Assembly: GCF_963678635.1 (NCBI RefSeq)
Contig: NC_087068.1
Span: 26,104,318 to 26,168,317, forward strand
Direction: 5' to 3'
Source of the DNA: Symsagittifera roscoffensis
Lineage: Eukaryota; Xenacoelomorpha; Acoela; Convolutidae
Length of the DNA stretch: 64,000 nt
In this document: in pieces, positions 26,785 to 37,392 of the stretch
How positions within the stretch are numbered: position 1 is the stretch's first letter
How the letters are laid out: each line of letters starts with the position of its first letter
Made by a program: the position numbers and the translations under genes
The notes under the pieces: model-generated
Databases searched by the model: none
What the model was told of the DNA's origin: nothing
Seen by the model: the letters and a program-made list of their open reading frames with translations, nothing else

Positions 26785-27317
26785 AAATCAAACACAAAAC
26801 CTTAGAGTTTTTTGTTTGTTTCGCGTCTCTTTGACTGCGGTGCTGAATCTTCAACTGCTTCGCGGTCGAGATACCATTCATCATCCGACGGCGAAGAAGA
26901 AGTGACTGCATTTGGATTAACCAAATCATCGCTTTCGATATCGCTCTCAGCAATTTCCGTGACACGAATTCATCCTGGATCTGGAGCTTCATAGCTGGTG
27001 ACACTATTTAACAGGTCTATCAACGATCGGCTCGGTTGAGTATTCATCACAAGGAAGCTATCTTCCGACCCCTAATTTGTATCTTGCGTGAAGATTTCTT
27101 CTTGGTTCGAGTTCTCCTGATCCCAGTTGACTATCTTATCTTTTTCCTCGAAAAATTTCAGCCAAACATCTATATCTTCATCTTCGTCGTGACTTCTGCT
27201 ATTAGTTTCACTCACGTTCCTTTCGCTATCATCATTGTCATCATCATCATCCTGATTGCTATCGGTGTTATCTGGAAAGACAGAAGCATTCATGGTTCTA
27301 TAGTGACCGTAGGGCAA
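26785..27317 (-). pseudogene. Acidic reading frame with two in-frame stops, unrecognised
   Basis: One frame of the - strand reads about 175 residues with only two stops (TAG at about 27072, TGA at about 26957). The first part has an Asp run (QDDDDDNDDSERN) and DEDEDIDVWLKFF; the later part reads EIAESDIESDDLV and SSSPSDDEWYLDRE, then KRRETNKK before a final stop. Such acidic Ser-rich leaders occur in nuclear proteins and in some transposases, but I recognise no family. It may be a decayed gene or exons whose introns I have not resolved. Confidence 0.35.
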
Positions 27318-27639
27318 TGTGGAGATACCATCGCTGATACCGTAGGCTAATAGTGCGGTTTTTATTGCTCAAACAGTGTTCAAAATATGCCTCTCGGAGA
27401 TGATGCGAGTATTTTTGGCTCGTACCAGGTGTCCAGAGGCATCTTAAAAAAAAATATGCTCCTTAATCATTTTATATCTAACTGTTTTGTAAACTTACAC
27501 TTGAGGTTGAAAATAAAAAAATATGTAAGCATCCTTTTCAGAAGATCCCGACCCCTATCATTTAAAAAATGTGATAATCAATTAACCTACCCCTCCCCGC
27601 ACCCACAGAAACACAAAAAAACCTAAGTCATCAAAAAAA

Positions 27640-27968
27640 CTTTCACTTAGAAAAAAAACTTTTGTGAACAAATTTTTTTTTCATAAATATTTTTTTTTTT
27701 CAAAAAGTTTTTTTTTCAAATTTTTTTTCCATATTTTTTTGATGACAAAAACTTTTTTTTTTATAAAATATTTTTACAATTTTTTTTCAACGAATTTTTT
27801 TGACAAAATTTTCTTTCTAAAATTTTTTTTACCAAATTTTATTTACCAAATTTATTTTCAACGAATTTTTTTTTGACAAAATTTTATTTTTTTAATTTTT
27901 TCAAAATAATTTTTAAAAAAAAGTTTTTTTTTAATTTTTTCGAAATTTTTTAATTTTTGAAAATAAAC
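27640..27968. repeat. T-rich low-complexity block
   Basis: Runs of 6-10 T separated by short CAAA/GACAAAA words. It abuts the point where the polymerase gene of the Polinton-like element is cut off. Confidence 0.9.
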
Positions 27969-30900
27969 AATCCCGGGGTTCGTCTTTAAACTTTAAAACT
28001 GTAGTTTGGTTATCTGCATTGTAGAGGAAGTGGTCCGATAGATAATTGGAGAAGTCGAAGTTGACCAAAATTTCACGTTTCTTGTACAGTTCCTGGTAAA
28101 AAATCGAGTTTTTTCCGTTTTTATTTCGTACATCAGGCTGTCAGTTTCTGAGTATAAGAGGTGAAAGTTGAAGTTGGGCTTGATAACCTCGTAGCGAAAT
28201 TTCTACATCTCAAACTTTGCTAGCTCTAGTATATACGCTCCTACAATTGTGGGTACATCCCATTCGATTTTCGTTGGTGCTAATGTAAATGCAGCCATGA
28301 TTTCGCCAAAAATTTTGCAGGTTTTTAAAATCAAACTTACTTATTTTTTGCATTGTTTCTTCAGCATCTAGTAAAACTGTGATTTTCCCCCCTGTTTCTT
28401 TTTGACTCACACATTTTCCCATAAATTGAATTGATCAATAGTTTTACAGGGCTTCTTCAAACTTGTTTTTTGCCGCTTTCCGTTTGTTCGTATTTAGAGT
28501 TATGTACGGTTCGAGCCACAATTCTTGTTTGAACTTTACGATGCGATTCAGTTTTGTAACGATAAGGTCAAGATTCGCGTAGAGTTTCAGGAGTTTATAA
28601 TGAATTATATAATGAGTTTTATCGTGTAAAGTCTGCAGACGTTTTTTCACTTTACCTGTTGCGGGTCCACAATTTTCATTGTTTTTCATTTCTTCTGAGA
28701 GATTTGTTTGGTATCTGTTTAACCAACTTTTTTGCACAACTTCTTTAGTGGGTGCCAGTGGATAGTCACGGTGACTTTCATGCAACAATTGAGGGTTTTT
28801 TAAATTAATTTCAACAAGATAGCCGTAGTCTGGATCGTCAGGTGTTGCTAAAATTTTTTCTATTGACATGGAATTCTCATCTTCGTTTTCTTGATTATTT
28901 CTTTCATTTCTAATTACGATTGTCTCGAAATGGCTTGCAGGCATTTTGTGAGTTTGCATTACTCCACCGTATAATTTGTTGGTATCAACCATGAAGCCAT
29001 CTGTAGTAACTTCGCTCGCATTAAATGTTTCGTTCAATTGCCTGTTGTTTGCAGTGAACCGTCCTTTTTCAAAGAGTGATGCAGTTCTGCCTCGCATCAT
29101 TTTTTCAACCATGTCTAATTGATCACGATCCGTTAGCAGTTCAACATTAGCTTTACATACCCGCTTGAAAGCGTCACCAGCTAAATTAGAAGCGGCGAAA
29201 CGATGAGCACAATCAAGGCCATATGTTTCATAGCTGATGGAGCGAAATTCCTCAAATGTGTCACATGACAAATATAAATCATGATATTCGCGCAGGTCCT
29301 GACAAATAAATTGATTGCAAACTGCCTTTGCTTCAATCAAGTTATCAGCAATAATAGCAACTTTATCTCCGTCTAAGCTATTCACCCACTTTTTGGGAGG
29401 CGGTATTTCTTTTTCGTCAAACCTTTTTTTGGTCGGTCATTTAATTATAAGGATAGAATCTTTTCTACGTATGAGAATTTTTAAGTTTGGTTACGTTTTG
29501 AAAGTGGTTTTACAGAATTGAAAATTTGTTGTCAGGCAAGATGTCAAGTAACTTTTGTACTGATGAGTTTAGAAACTTGAAAGAATCTTTAAAACGAAGA
29601 TACTCATAAAAGTTTTGTGTGGCTTGATCTTAACCTTTAATTGTTTTAACAACTACTCCGATAATTAGTGAAATATACTTCTCATTGGTCGATGGAATGA
29701 CTTGTATTGTACTACGCGAGTCACATTCGTTGAGAGCTAGACATATATTATGCATGTCATAATTCTGCAAATTGTGTCCAACGACTGGAATGTAATTTAT
29801 GTTTCTTCGCGCTGAATTACATTTGTCGTCGTTCCATCCTAGAGTTTTTACAGTGACAGTGTAAAATTCATTACATTTTACAAGTTACATTTTTAAAGAG
29901 TGACAGTGATCCAGGCACTTTTCTTCACTTTCACTGAAGTTTTCTGGACAGATCCAACAGGTTAAAGTTTCTTCTTTACACTGTTGGCTACAATCTCCCA
30001 AGAAATGTGGCACTTTCCCTTTATAGATGTAAACGTCTCGGGCTAATAGTTGTAACTCTTTGATAAAATTTTCTAAACATTTTTCAGAGCTTTCAAGACT
30101 AAAGAAAAATGGTTCTGAGGACTCATGGTCAATAGCAACCACTGAATAACCGGAGCGATCATGTTTTTCTAGAACGCGAGATGAGGAAATTTGTGGGTTG
30201 TTCATACATGTTGTAACGGGATTCAGGAACGATTTGAAGTCAAAATAAATAACAATAGGTGCATACCAGAGAGCTTAAAAGTTTTTAAATTTATATTTGT
30301 GGCAGCCATTTTCGGCTGTCGGCATTATCACTACAGCTGGTTCATGATCTTTTCGTAATCGCTCATGCGTTTTCTGATCAATTTCATTGTAATGATTTTG
30401 AAAACAGTTACGGCACAACTGCAGGAAGATTCGGACTTTTTGCTTTCGAACTTCACAAACAAATTGGAGCAGGTCTTTTATCAAAACAAAGTGGTGCATT
30501 CCGGGTTCATATAACAAAAGCAGATCCATGATGAAATTATCTGAACTTTCAAATTTTGAGACAATCATTGGAATGAAATTTCTTTTTGATCTTGAAACAC
30601 GTTTACTTGAACGTTTTTAAGTCCCTCGAATTGAGGAATCATGTTCAAGATCAGAGGCATAACGAAATCATCAGAAGCCTGATGCGTTCCGTGCTTTGAA
30701 TAGGTGTGTGGATCTGTCTGTTCAAGTTCAGGATCAACTAACCTCCCGACAATTAGATCGAGCTTATATCTGATATGATAGGCGGCAGTGTAGCATAACA
30801 AAAAGCAATTGTGGTCGCTGTGATTACGAATATTAATCAATTGTTGCGAGTTTACTATTTTTGCAGGGAAAGGTATAAACGAAGAGCCTCTGAATGGTAA

Positions 30901-31660
30901 CACTTCTTCGATTTTATTGTAAAGCTCATTTACACGCTCCAGAACCCAGCCGCTACCATGGTCTGAAAAAATCTGGAACATAGCTTCAATATTTCCGAGC
31001 ATTTCGAGAAATAATTCATCGGACAAACAAATCGTTTGCATATAGGGGTGTCATCAAAGAGTTAGCAAAAATTTCTACGCGTTCGTCTTCAGGTTGTTGC
31101 ACGCTTTGGTTCGAAACAACAGTAGCATGCTTGATTAAAATAATTTTGCCAAAAACTGTACTTTGCATGGTCCATTTCAAGTTTTATCTAAAATCAAACT
31201 TTGAATCTCAATTTTTTCAAGGTCATAAATTCGATAAGATCATGTTCAATATTTTGGCTGGGAATAATAAAAGTCATTAACGTGTTTTTCATGGCTGATT
31301 CATGAACTTCAATTGAAGCTGGAAAGTTATCAATATCGCTTGCCTGTGTGGTTGAGCTAGATGGGATGCTGAGTGATGAAAGTTGTTGATCTAAAACAGG
31401 TAGCCCATGCTCTGGGTGCATGTGATCCTTGAAATTTTTAAGTTCGCCAAAACCGAGCCGACAATACCGACATGAATTGTTAAATTTTTGATGATATGAT
31501 TCGATATGCTGCTAAAAATTTGATAGCAATAAACTGCTAAATTTACAATGATAGCAAGTGAAAACGGATAATTCTTTTTCAACAGCGTGAAAGTATCGTT
31601 CATGACGAGATCTATTCGTTTTTAAGATAAAAAATTTGGGACAATAATTACACTTGAAAC
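27969..31660 (-). pseudogene. Polinton-type protein-primed family B DNA polymerase, decayed
   Basis: Pieces follow in N-to-C order on the - strand. C2H2 fingers are at 31660-31410. At 31041-30565 the N-terminal domain has GSGWVLERVNELYNKI, PFRGSSFIPFP and a CF(L)L segment. At 30568-30275 an HFVLIKDLLQFV and CRNCF finger follows, then at 30205-29885 a CWICPENFSESEEKCLDHCH finger typical of animal Polinton polymerases. HNLQNYDMH at about 29790 is the Exo II box. At 29385-28444 come GLDCAHR, DTNKLYGGVM (Pol A) and YGYLVEINL, then KTHYIIHYKLLKLYANL and KFKQELWLEPYI. Motif B is disrupted at the frame break near 28440. At 28200-27969 motif C appears as LLYSETDSLMYEIKTE, where the usual DTDS is ETDS. 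The C-terminal thumb ends abruptly in T-rich sequence. At least five frame changes or stops make it non-functional. Confidence 0.88.
31410..31660 (-). pseudogene. Three C2H2 zinc fingers at the N-terminus of the polymerase gene
   Basis: In one frame of the - strand, three finger units are seen: FKCNYCPKFF...RHERYFH, FTCYHCKFSS...QHIESYH (with one in-frame stop) and CRYCRLGFGELKNFKDHMH. Spacing fits C2H2 fingers (CX2C, about 12, HX3-4H). The same units recur in copy 2 (33180-32940) and the first unit begins again at 63480. Zinc fingers before the polymerase body are plausible as DNA-binding parts. I infer that they belong to the same gene from position and strand. Confidence 0.65.
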
Positions 31661-31731
31661 CAATTTTGCTCTGGAATTGTTTCAAAGCGAAGCAGGAAAG
31701 GGAATGAATACCAACTAATTACCAAAACGTT

Positions 31732-31752
31732 GAAACTACTGCAGCTAGTTTC
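31732..31752. promoter_or_regulatory. Inverted repeat in the polymerase upstream region
   Basis: GAAACTA-CTGCAGC-TAGTTTC forms a perfect 7-bp stem. It is kept exactly in copy 2 (33265-33285) and with changes in copy 3 (63560-63580). A TATATAT-like word lies 20-30 bp further right. The role is unknown; a promoter or terminator element is possible. Confidence 0.45.
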
Positions 31753-32531
31753 GATTCCTTTTCCCTTCTCGGTTTATATATGATTTGCTTTTCCCGCTTA
31801 ACTTTGAGTTTGAACATTTTCAAGGTCAAAAATTGAATTAGAATGAAAATTAAACAAAAGGTATAGAAACCACATTACAATTAATTCAATTGTACAGTCA
31901 GAAGTGTTAAAACAACTTTTTGAAAGAAATTTTTTATTAAAAAGAAGTTAAAGACTTTAAGCAAGAAAATTTTTCAAAATTAAAAGTTTAGGTTAAGTCA
32001 ACAATGTTTGAAAATGTTAAGATATTTCTTCCCTACGAAATTTGTATTGTAGTTATTTTCCCGCAAAAACTTATGATTATAAATTTGATTTGCTTTCAGT
32101 TTTTTTTTCAAAAAGTTTTGATTGCCTTGTAATTAGAAAACCGATCTCAGCAAAAAAATGTATTTCTTTTCACAGGATACTTTATGAATATTGTGAAATC
32201 AACTAATATTTTTTCTGATACAGTTAGGATATATGTGAAGTTCACAGAGGTTTAACCAATTTTTGTTTTTTTTTCCAATAAAACTAACCCGTTTCTTTGA
32301 TTAACCCAAATACAACTCTTAAAACAGGTTTTTTTTAGAACTACAAACGTTGATCTCCATGAACTATTACAAAACAGGTTCTGATCCCTAGTTTGAAAAA
32401 GCGTAGCTCATTGAGAGCAGCAATATGGGTGGTTGGAAGACTATATTCGGACCGTGTAAAAAAAGTTAGAAAATTGGTAAAGGATAAGTCTTATTCAAAA
32501 AGTAATTTTTGTATCTCTTCAATGGATGGTC

Positions 32532-33871
32532 CGATCATTTCGAGAAAAAATTCATCAGACAAACCGTCTGCATATAGGGGCGTCATCAAAGAATTAGCGA
32601 AAATTTCTACGAGTTCGTCATGAGGTTGTTGCACGCTTTGGTCCGAAACAACAGTAGCATGCTTGATTAAAGTACTTTTGCCCAAAATTGTACTTTGCAT
32701 GGTCCATTTCAAGTTTTATCTAAAATCAAACTTCGAATCTCATTTTTTTTCAAGGTCATAAATTCGATAAGATCATGTTCAATATTTTGGCTGGGAATAA
32801 TAAAAGTCATTAACGTGTTTTTCATGGCTGATTCATGAACTTCAATTGAAGCTGGAAAGTTATCAATATCGCTTGCCTGTGTGGTTGAGCTAGATGGGAT
32901 GCTGAGTGATGTAGGTTGTTGATCTAAAACAGGTAGCCCATGCTCTGGGTGCATGTGATCCTTGAAATCTTTAAGTTCGCCGAAACCGAGCCGACAATAC
33001 CGACATGAATTGTTAAATTTTTGATGATATGATTCGATATGCTGCTAAAAATTTGATAGCAATAAACTGCTAATTTTACAATGGTTGCAAATGAAAACGG
33101 ATAATTCTTTTTCAACAGCGTGAAAGTATCGTTCATGATGGGATCAATTCGTTTTTAAGATCAAAAATTTGGGACAATAATTACACTTGAAACCAATTTT
33201 GCTCTGGAATTGTTTCAAAGCGAAGCAGGAAAGGGAATGAATACCAACTAAATACCAAAACGTTGAAACTACTGCAGCTAGTTTCGATTCCTTTTCCCTT
33301 CTCGGTTAAATATGATTTGCTTCTCCCGCTTAACTTTGAATTTGAACATTTTTACCGTCAAAAATTGAATTAGAATAAAAATTAAAGCAAAAGGTATAGA
33401 AACAATATTACAATTGTTTCAATTGTACAGTTAGAAGTGTTAAAAAAACATTTTGAAAGAAATTTATCATTAAAGAGGAGTTAAGTACTCAGCAAAAAAA
33501 TAAATATCTTTTCACAGGATACCTTATGAATATTGTGAAATCAATTCATCTTTTTTCTGATACAGTTAGGATATATGTGAAGTTCAAAGAGGTTTAACCA
33601 ATTTTTGTTTTTTTTCCACTAAAACTAACCCGTTTCTTTAATTAACCCAAATATAACTCTTAAAACAGGTTTTTTAAGAACTACAAACGTTGATCTCCAT
33701 GAACTATTACAAAACAGGTTCAAATCCCTAGTTTGAAAATGCGTAGCTCGTTGAGAGCAGCAATATGGGTGGTTGGAAGACTATATTTGGACCGTGTAAA
33801 AAAAGTTAGAAAATTGGTATAGGATAAGTCTTATTCAAAAAGAAATGTTTGTATCTTTTCAATGGATGGTC
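32532..33871. repeat. Tandem duplication, copy 2
   Basis: Direct repeat of copy 1, about 1.34 kb because of a roughly 190-bp internal deletion (around 33480). It carries the same truncated C2H2 coding part (33136-32709, - strand) and ends in the same CAATGGATGGTC words before unique sequence. Confidence 0.85.
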
Positions 33872-34183
33872 TGAACGTAGTCGTGCAACATATCAAAATA
33901 ATGCTCCCAACCAGTTAATAATTATTTTGTACAGAAGTCTGAAGACTATAGGATCTCAAGTTTACGAGATAAAATTTTGATAGAAGAATTGTCCAACATT
34001 CGATAACAAAATGACTTAAGAAGCTCTCTTTTTCTTTTTCCTAGCAACTTGATAAAGGAAGCATTCAGAGGCAGAGAATTTTAATTTACAGTTTGTTTAT
34101 ACATAAAACATCAAATGAAAGCTATTAAATACCAATCTGAGCTTCAAGTTTAAATCTTTATACAGAAGAAAACCAAATGAAAA
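33872..34183. other. No gene seen
   Basis: AT-rich sequence between the duplicated polymerase 5' region and the next - strand ORFs. Confidence 0.5.
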
Positions 34184-34712
34184 TCAAACAAACGCAATCT
34201 CAATTTCAAGATAAATAAGATCTAAATACTCCTGAGCTTTCTCTAGTTTCGATAGCTTTCGCTTTTTCCTTGGTGCATGGCATAGAGAAGGAGCCAAGTT
34301 TTCCATGTGATTACTCACCGTCACTTCGGGGGTGCGCGTTGGAGTTGAAGAATCTGGTTCATCAAGCCATGGTGACACTATAGGAAAAGGATCGGCTGTC
34401 GGAGTATTTAATAATGGTGACCCAATCTGTTCCTTTCCCCACGAACGATCAAAAAATTCAATTTCTTCTAAGTAGTGTAACTGGTTTTCACACATCGGAG
34501 TAACATCACAACCGTATTTTTTTCAACAAAATTTTCTTAACTGATTTTGATAAAGTTGAAAAATCAATCTGAAGAGCAAGAGGTTCGTCAGGATCCGCAT
34601 ATTTACCAGAAATTGTAGGGTAACTCAAATAATTAATATTGAGTTCTTCGTCTGCCTTGGACATCTTCAAGGACAGTTTACTGAATAAATGTAAAAATGT
34701 TTTAGGTATCAT
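34184..34712 (-). pseudogene. Small Polinton-region protein, unrecognised, one frame change
   Basis: Two overlapping-frame ORFs probably formed one protein of about 175 aa: 34712-34506 (starts MIPKTFLHLFSKLSLKM) and 34495-34184, which carries a Pro/Ser/Thr-rich middle (STPTRTPEVTV) and a basic-then-leucine-rich C-terminus (RKKRKLSKLEKAQEYLDLIY). The join is at a run of A residues near 34510. The basic C-terminus suggests nucleic acid binding, but I recognise no family. It lies 18 nt behind the small ORF 34850-34731. Confidence 0.5.
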
Positions 34713-34730
34713 ATTGTGGTTTGAATAAGT

Positions 34731-34850
34731 CTACTCATCAGAATTAAATCTTTTTTCTTCGTTAATTATTGCAAAAAAATTGCCGTGAACGGTGTCATAT
34801 AAGATGGTTCTTTCGTGATTGGAATATCCGGCAATAATATAACAAGGCAT
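34731..34850 (-). CDS. Short ORF of 39 aa, unrecognised
   Basis: ATG to TAG, 39 residues (begins MPCYIIAGYSNHERTILYDT). Composition is protein-like and it sits directly ahead of the 34712 ORF in the same direction, as in compact viral gene layouts. It could also be the first coding piece of that gene. No known family. Confidence 0.3.
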   Translation of the reverse strand: MPCYIIAGYSNHERTILYDTVHGNFFAIINEEKRFNSDE

Positions 34851-35242
34851 TTCTGAAGAAAAATTAGAAGAAAATGACAAACGTAACGCGGAAAGTGAAA
34901 TGAATTGAGAAAACTCCTCAAGAAATTAAAATAGGGTTTAGTCTTCTAAATTAAGAAATTTTAGGACCTCTCATGTAGTTTTCTTTTCAGTTTACTAGGG
35001 GTTGGTGTGTAAAACATTTATGTTACCTTGCTTGGTATTCTATGTATATCTAATTTGCATTCAAACAAATAGCTTGTATCAAAACTCCTTTGATTTTTAT
35101 GACTTTTGACGCCAATTAGGTTTCTTAACAGTTGTACATGCACAAAACACTAATCCCTTTAAGCAAAATTTCATCCCAAAATCTGTACAATTTCAAGTAC
35201 ATGTGTGCTTATATTAAAATAGATACAACGCTTTCTTTTGCA
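34851..35242. other. No gene seen; divergent intergenic region
   Basis: This separates the - strand ORFs from the + strand genes of the Polinton-like element, so promoters for both directions are likely here. A TTTCTTTTGCAG word at 35231-35242 could be a 3' splice site for the next + strand gene. Confidence 0.4.
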
Positions 35243-35700
35243 GACCTACGCAATCCGTCGAAACCATTTCTTTCTATTCGAGTTTAAAATCAAGTTACTT
35301 TGAAAGTTTGATTGTTACAATCAACAAAACAAAAACAAACACCTCAGCAAATGCAGATACAGAATTTGGCGATTGCTATTATGATATTTCGGAAAACAGT
35401 AAAAGATTTGTGCTTGCTACATTGAAAACTTATGACCAAATTGAAACTTATGTATTCTTGAAAGTTTTCAAAAAAGCAACTGAAGGCGCTGAATTTGAAT
35501 GTGTACAACGATTTTCATGACAATGTGTACAAAGATTTTGAATGTGAACAAGTAACGAAGAACTTTCAAAATTATTAAAATCGGGAAAGTTAATCTGAAA
35601 GCAAACGAGTGAAATTTCTGATACTGTTGAAAACAAAGACAAACCACAGTCTAATTCTAAACATGCCAGGAAATTCAATTTTCCTCACACAAACAATTTC
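35243..35700 (+). pseudogene. Polinton-region gene remnant, unrecognised
   Basis: The frame opens at 35243 after a splice-acceptor-like TTTTGCAG and reads about 90 residues to a stop at 35520 (includes ENSKRFVLATLKTYDQIETY). A short direct repeat of TGTGTACAA-GATTTT at the stop suggests a small duplication, and other frames downstream stay coding-like for about 150 nt. No family recognised. Confidence 0.4.
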
Positions 35701-35743
35701 AAGCACGTCTCGAGTTAATTTTTCTTCACAAAACGGCAGAAGT

Positions 35744-36341
35744 TATGTTCGAAGTTGTTTTACCTGATTAATTCAAAAAACTTCAACCTAATTTCAAGTT
35801 TGTGATAACTAATTTATTTACTTTCAAAAGTTATGCTTTAGTGAGCCACTTCAAATCTGAGTATTGCCATTTTTCAGTTGAATCTGAAAAAAAATCCCAT
35901 TACCATATGTTGATTCAAGTAGATTCAGAGGAACAATTAAACCAACTTTTTCCTTCTCAAAAACGTTTCAGTATTCCTTGCATTTTCACTTGCTTCAAAT
36001 ACTTAGTTTCTACAGCTAAAGATGTCAAGGGAAACGTTGAGTTGTTTGACAAGCTTAAACTAGCTCTCACTTATTCAGCACAACCTGATGCAGCCAATCT
36101 CGATTTGTTAGATTTAACTGCAACCAAAAAATCTTTACCCATATTATTGCTTTCTGCAAAAACTTCTAACAACCAAACTTCACCAAACCAAAGGGACTGC
36201 AAAAAGGCCCCTGCCGAGGGGGACAAAAACGAATTGATGATACAGTTACGCCTGCTGCATCATCAACGTCAAAACATCCGCAAGACTTTCGACTGCAGTT
36301 TCAAAGAAACACAGAGAGAGCAGACATGTTCAAACAGATAA
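35744..36341 (+). pseudogene. Polinton-region protein of about 198 codons, unrecognised; weak HUH-like motif
   Basis: From the ATG at 35744 the frame reads to 36341 with one in-frame TAA at 35769. The middle contains SHYHMLIQVDS, which fits the hydrophobic-His-x-His-hydrophobic pattern of HUH nucleases, and about 27 residues later CFKYLVSTAKD, which could be a Tyr/Lys box. The C-terminal third is polar (Gln, Asn, Arg). Two loose motifs are not proof of a Rep-type nuclease; I keep it as unknown. It follows the 35243 remnant on the same strand. Confidence 0.4.
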
Positions 36342-36543
36342 GATGAATACAGAAACTTTGAAAGTTTAATTATGGGACCCCATTCTGCCACTTCTTGTAA
36401 AATAATGGATATTTTTAAAAGTGGATATGGAAAAAGTGATGTAGATAATGATTTTTTTTTGTGAAGTTTTTTGTTGAAAAGAAAGTTGAGTTTTAATTGA
36501 TACTTTTCATAATTCCTTTTTTATTATAGTGAGTTCAGTAAAC

Positions 36544-36908
36544 ATGATTTCAACTTTCGATTTAAAACTCATTCAAGAAAATTTTAAAGATATAACAACA
36601 CAGTATCCAGATAAATTAGTCAGAATTCAGTATTTTTAGCCACTTGTTTGTATTTGGATGCTGATTTTAATTTGGATTTTGTTTCGAAAAACAGACTATA
36701 TGGTAGTTTAATTGGAATAGACAATTCTTCGCTCGAAAAACACTTGAAACAATTCAAATTTCTTAGATTACATGCAACATTGCATGACGCAGCAGGATAT
36801 TTGCAAGAAAAAAATCATACCGGACCTGGGTACCCATATGTTTTGCCTTGTCCAATAAAAAGTTGTTATCTAGGTCACTTGACAGGTGTTGCGTATTGCC
36901 TTTCTTAA
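36544..36908 (+). pseudogene. Polinton-region protein remnant, unrecognised
   Basis: ATG at 36544 reads MISTFDLKLIQENFKDITTQ to a stop at 36637. A neighbouring frame continues at once with LATCLYLDADFNLDF and runs to 36908, including KFLRLHATLHDAAGYLQEKN and HTGPGYPYVLPC. One frame change near 36630 joins them. No family recognised. Its place among + strand genes next to the ATPase would suit a virion or assembly protein, but that is only inference. Confidence 0.4.
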
Positions 36909-37039
36909 AGCATTCAAACCAAAGTCGTTTCATTTGTTGGAATGTTGAGTGAAGTAATTTTAACCCAAAAAAAGAGATTGTTTTTCAACCGTCCCACTAT
37001 TTTAGATAAGAGGGATTTAAATGAGGCAAGAAACCTTTC

Positions 37040-37392
37040 ATAATCAAGGAACTTACTGTTTGCTCTGCTAATACAGTTAATACAATTCAGTTTCTGCCAC
37101 CAATTTCAATCAATACTTTATCAAAAGAAGAGAAAAAAGCTCACAATTGGGTATCTAAATTTCTGCATAGGCTTCGTTGGGACGAAGGTGAATACCCTTA
37201 ATCATACTTGAGTCAATTTTGTGTCAGCATTCGTTTGAGAAACCCAAACCCAATTTTTTGCCAAAGGTAAACAAAAATCTGTTTTATTAGCTGACTATTT
37301 GAAATTACCCGTGACCAATTTAGAAAAAATTGGCTGCCAACAGATTGAAAAGTTATTGGGTCAAGAAAAACATATTTGCAAACGTTTTCTCT
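37040..37392 (+). pseudogene. Polinton-region gene remnant, cut by the retrotransposon insertion
   Basis: Coding-like pieces in changing frames: ELTVCSANTVNTIQFLPPIS and KKAHNWVSKFLHRLRWDEGE (about 37050-37197), then GKQKSVLLADYLKLPVTNLE and IEKLLGQEKHICKR (about 37265-37385). The giant element inserted just after this. The other side of the target, 61564-61843, continues as a + strand gene remnant. Confidence 0.45.

Larger units (their letters stand above)
30998..32531. repeat. Tandem duplication, copy 1: 5' region of the polymerase gene
   Basis: About 1.53 kb containing the - strand C2H2 finger and linker coding part plus the gene's upstream region, repeated directly in 32532-33871. Copies differ by scattered substitutions, and copy 1 keeps a stretch near 31950-32140 that copy 2 has lost. 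Its far end (32390-32531) matches the far end of copy 2. Confidence 0.85.
27969..37392. mobile_element. Polinton/Maverick-like element, left part (decayed)
   Basis: The block holds a protein-primed family B DNA polymerase remnant on the - strand, a tandem duplication of that gene's 5' part, short - strand ORFs and several + strand gene remains. It continues at 61560 beyond the giant retrotransposon with more + strand genes, including the packaging ATPase. PolB plus an FtsK/A32-type ATPase is the core signature of Polintons and adintoviruses. I did not find the RVE-type integrase, the adenain-like protease or a capsid I could name, nor terminal inverted repeats. All recognisable genes carry frame breaks. 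Confidence 0.8.

Noticed and set aside
27640-27876. An ORF of 70 codons rich in Phe and Lys.
   Set aside because: It is a by-product of T-runs in low-complexity sequence.
31391-31603. A 70-codon ORF repeated almost identically at 32924-33136.
   Set aside because: It is a wrong frame of the C2H2 finger region; the finger-encoding frame is the meaningful one and the repetition comes from the tandem duplication.
36780-36870. Parvovirus-type phospholipase A2 (VP1) suggested by GPGYPYVLPC and a nearby HD.
   Set aside because: The order of the HD and the GPG motif is wrong for that domain and no further conserved residues are present.
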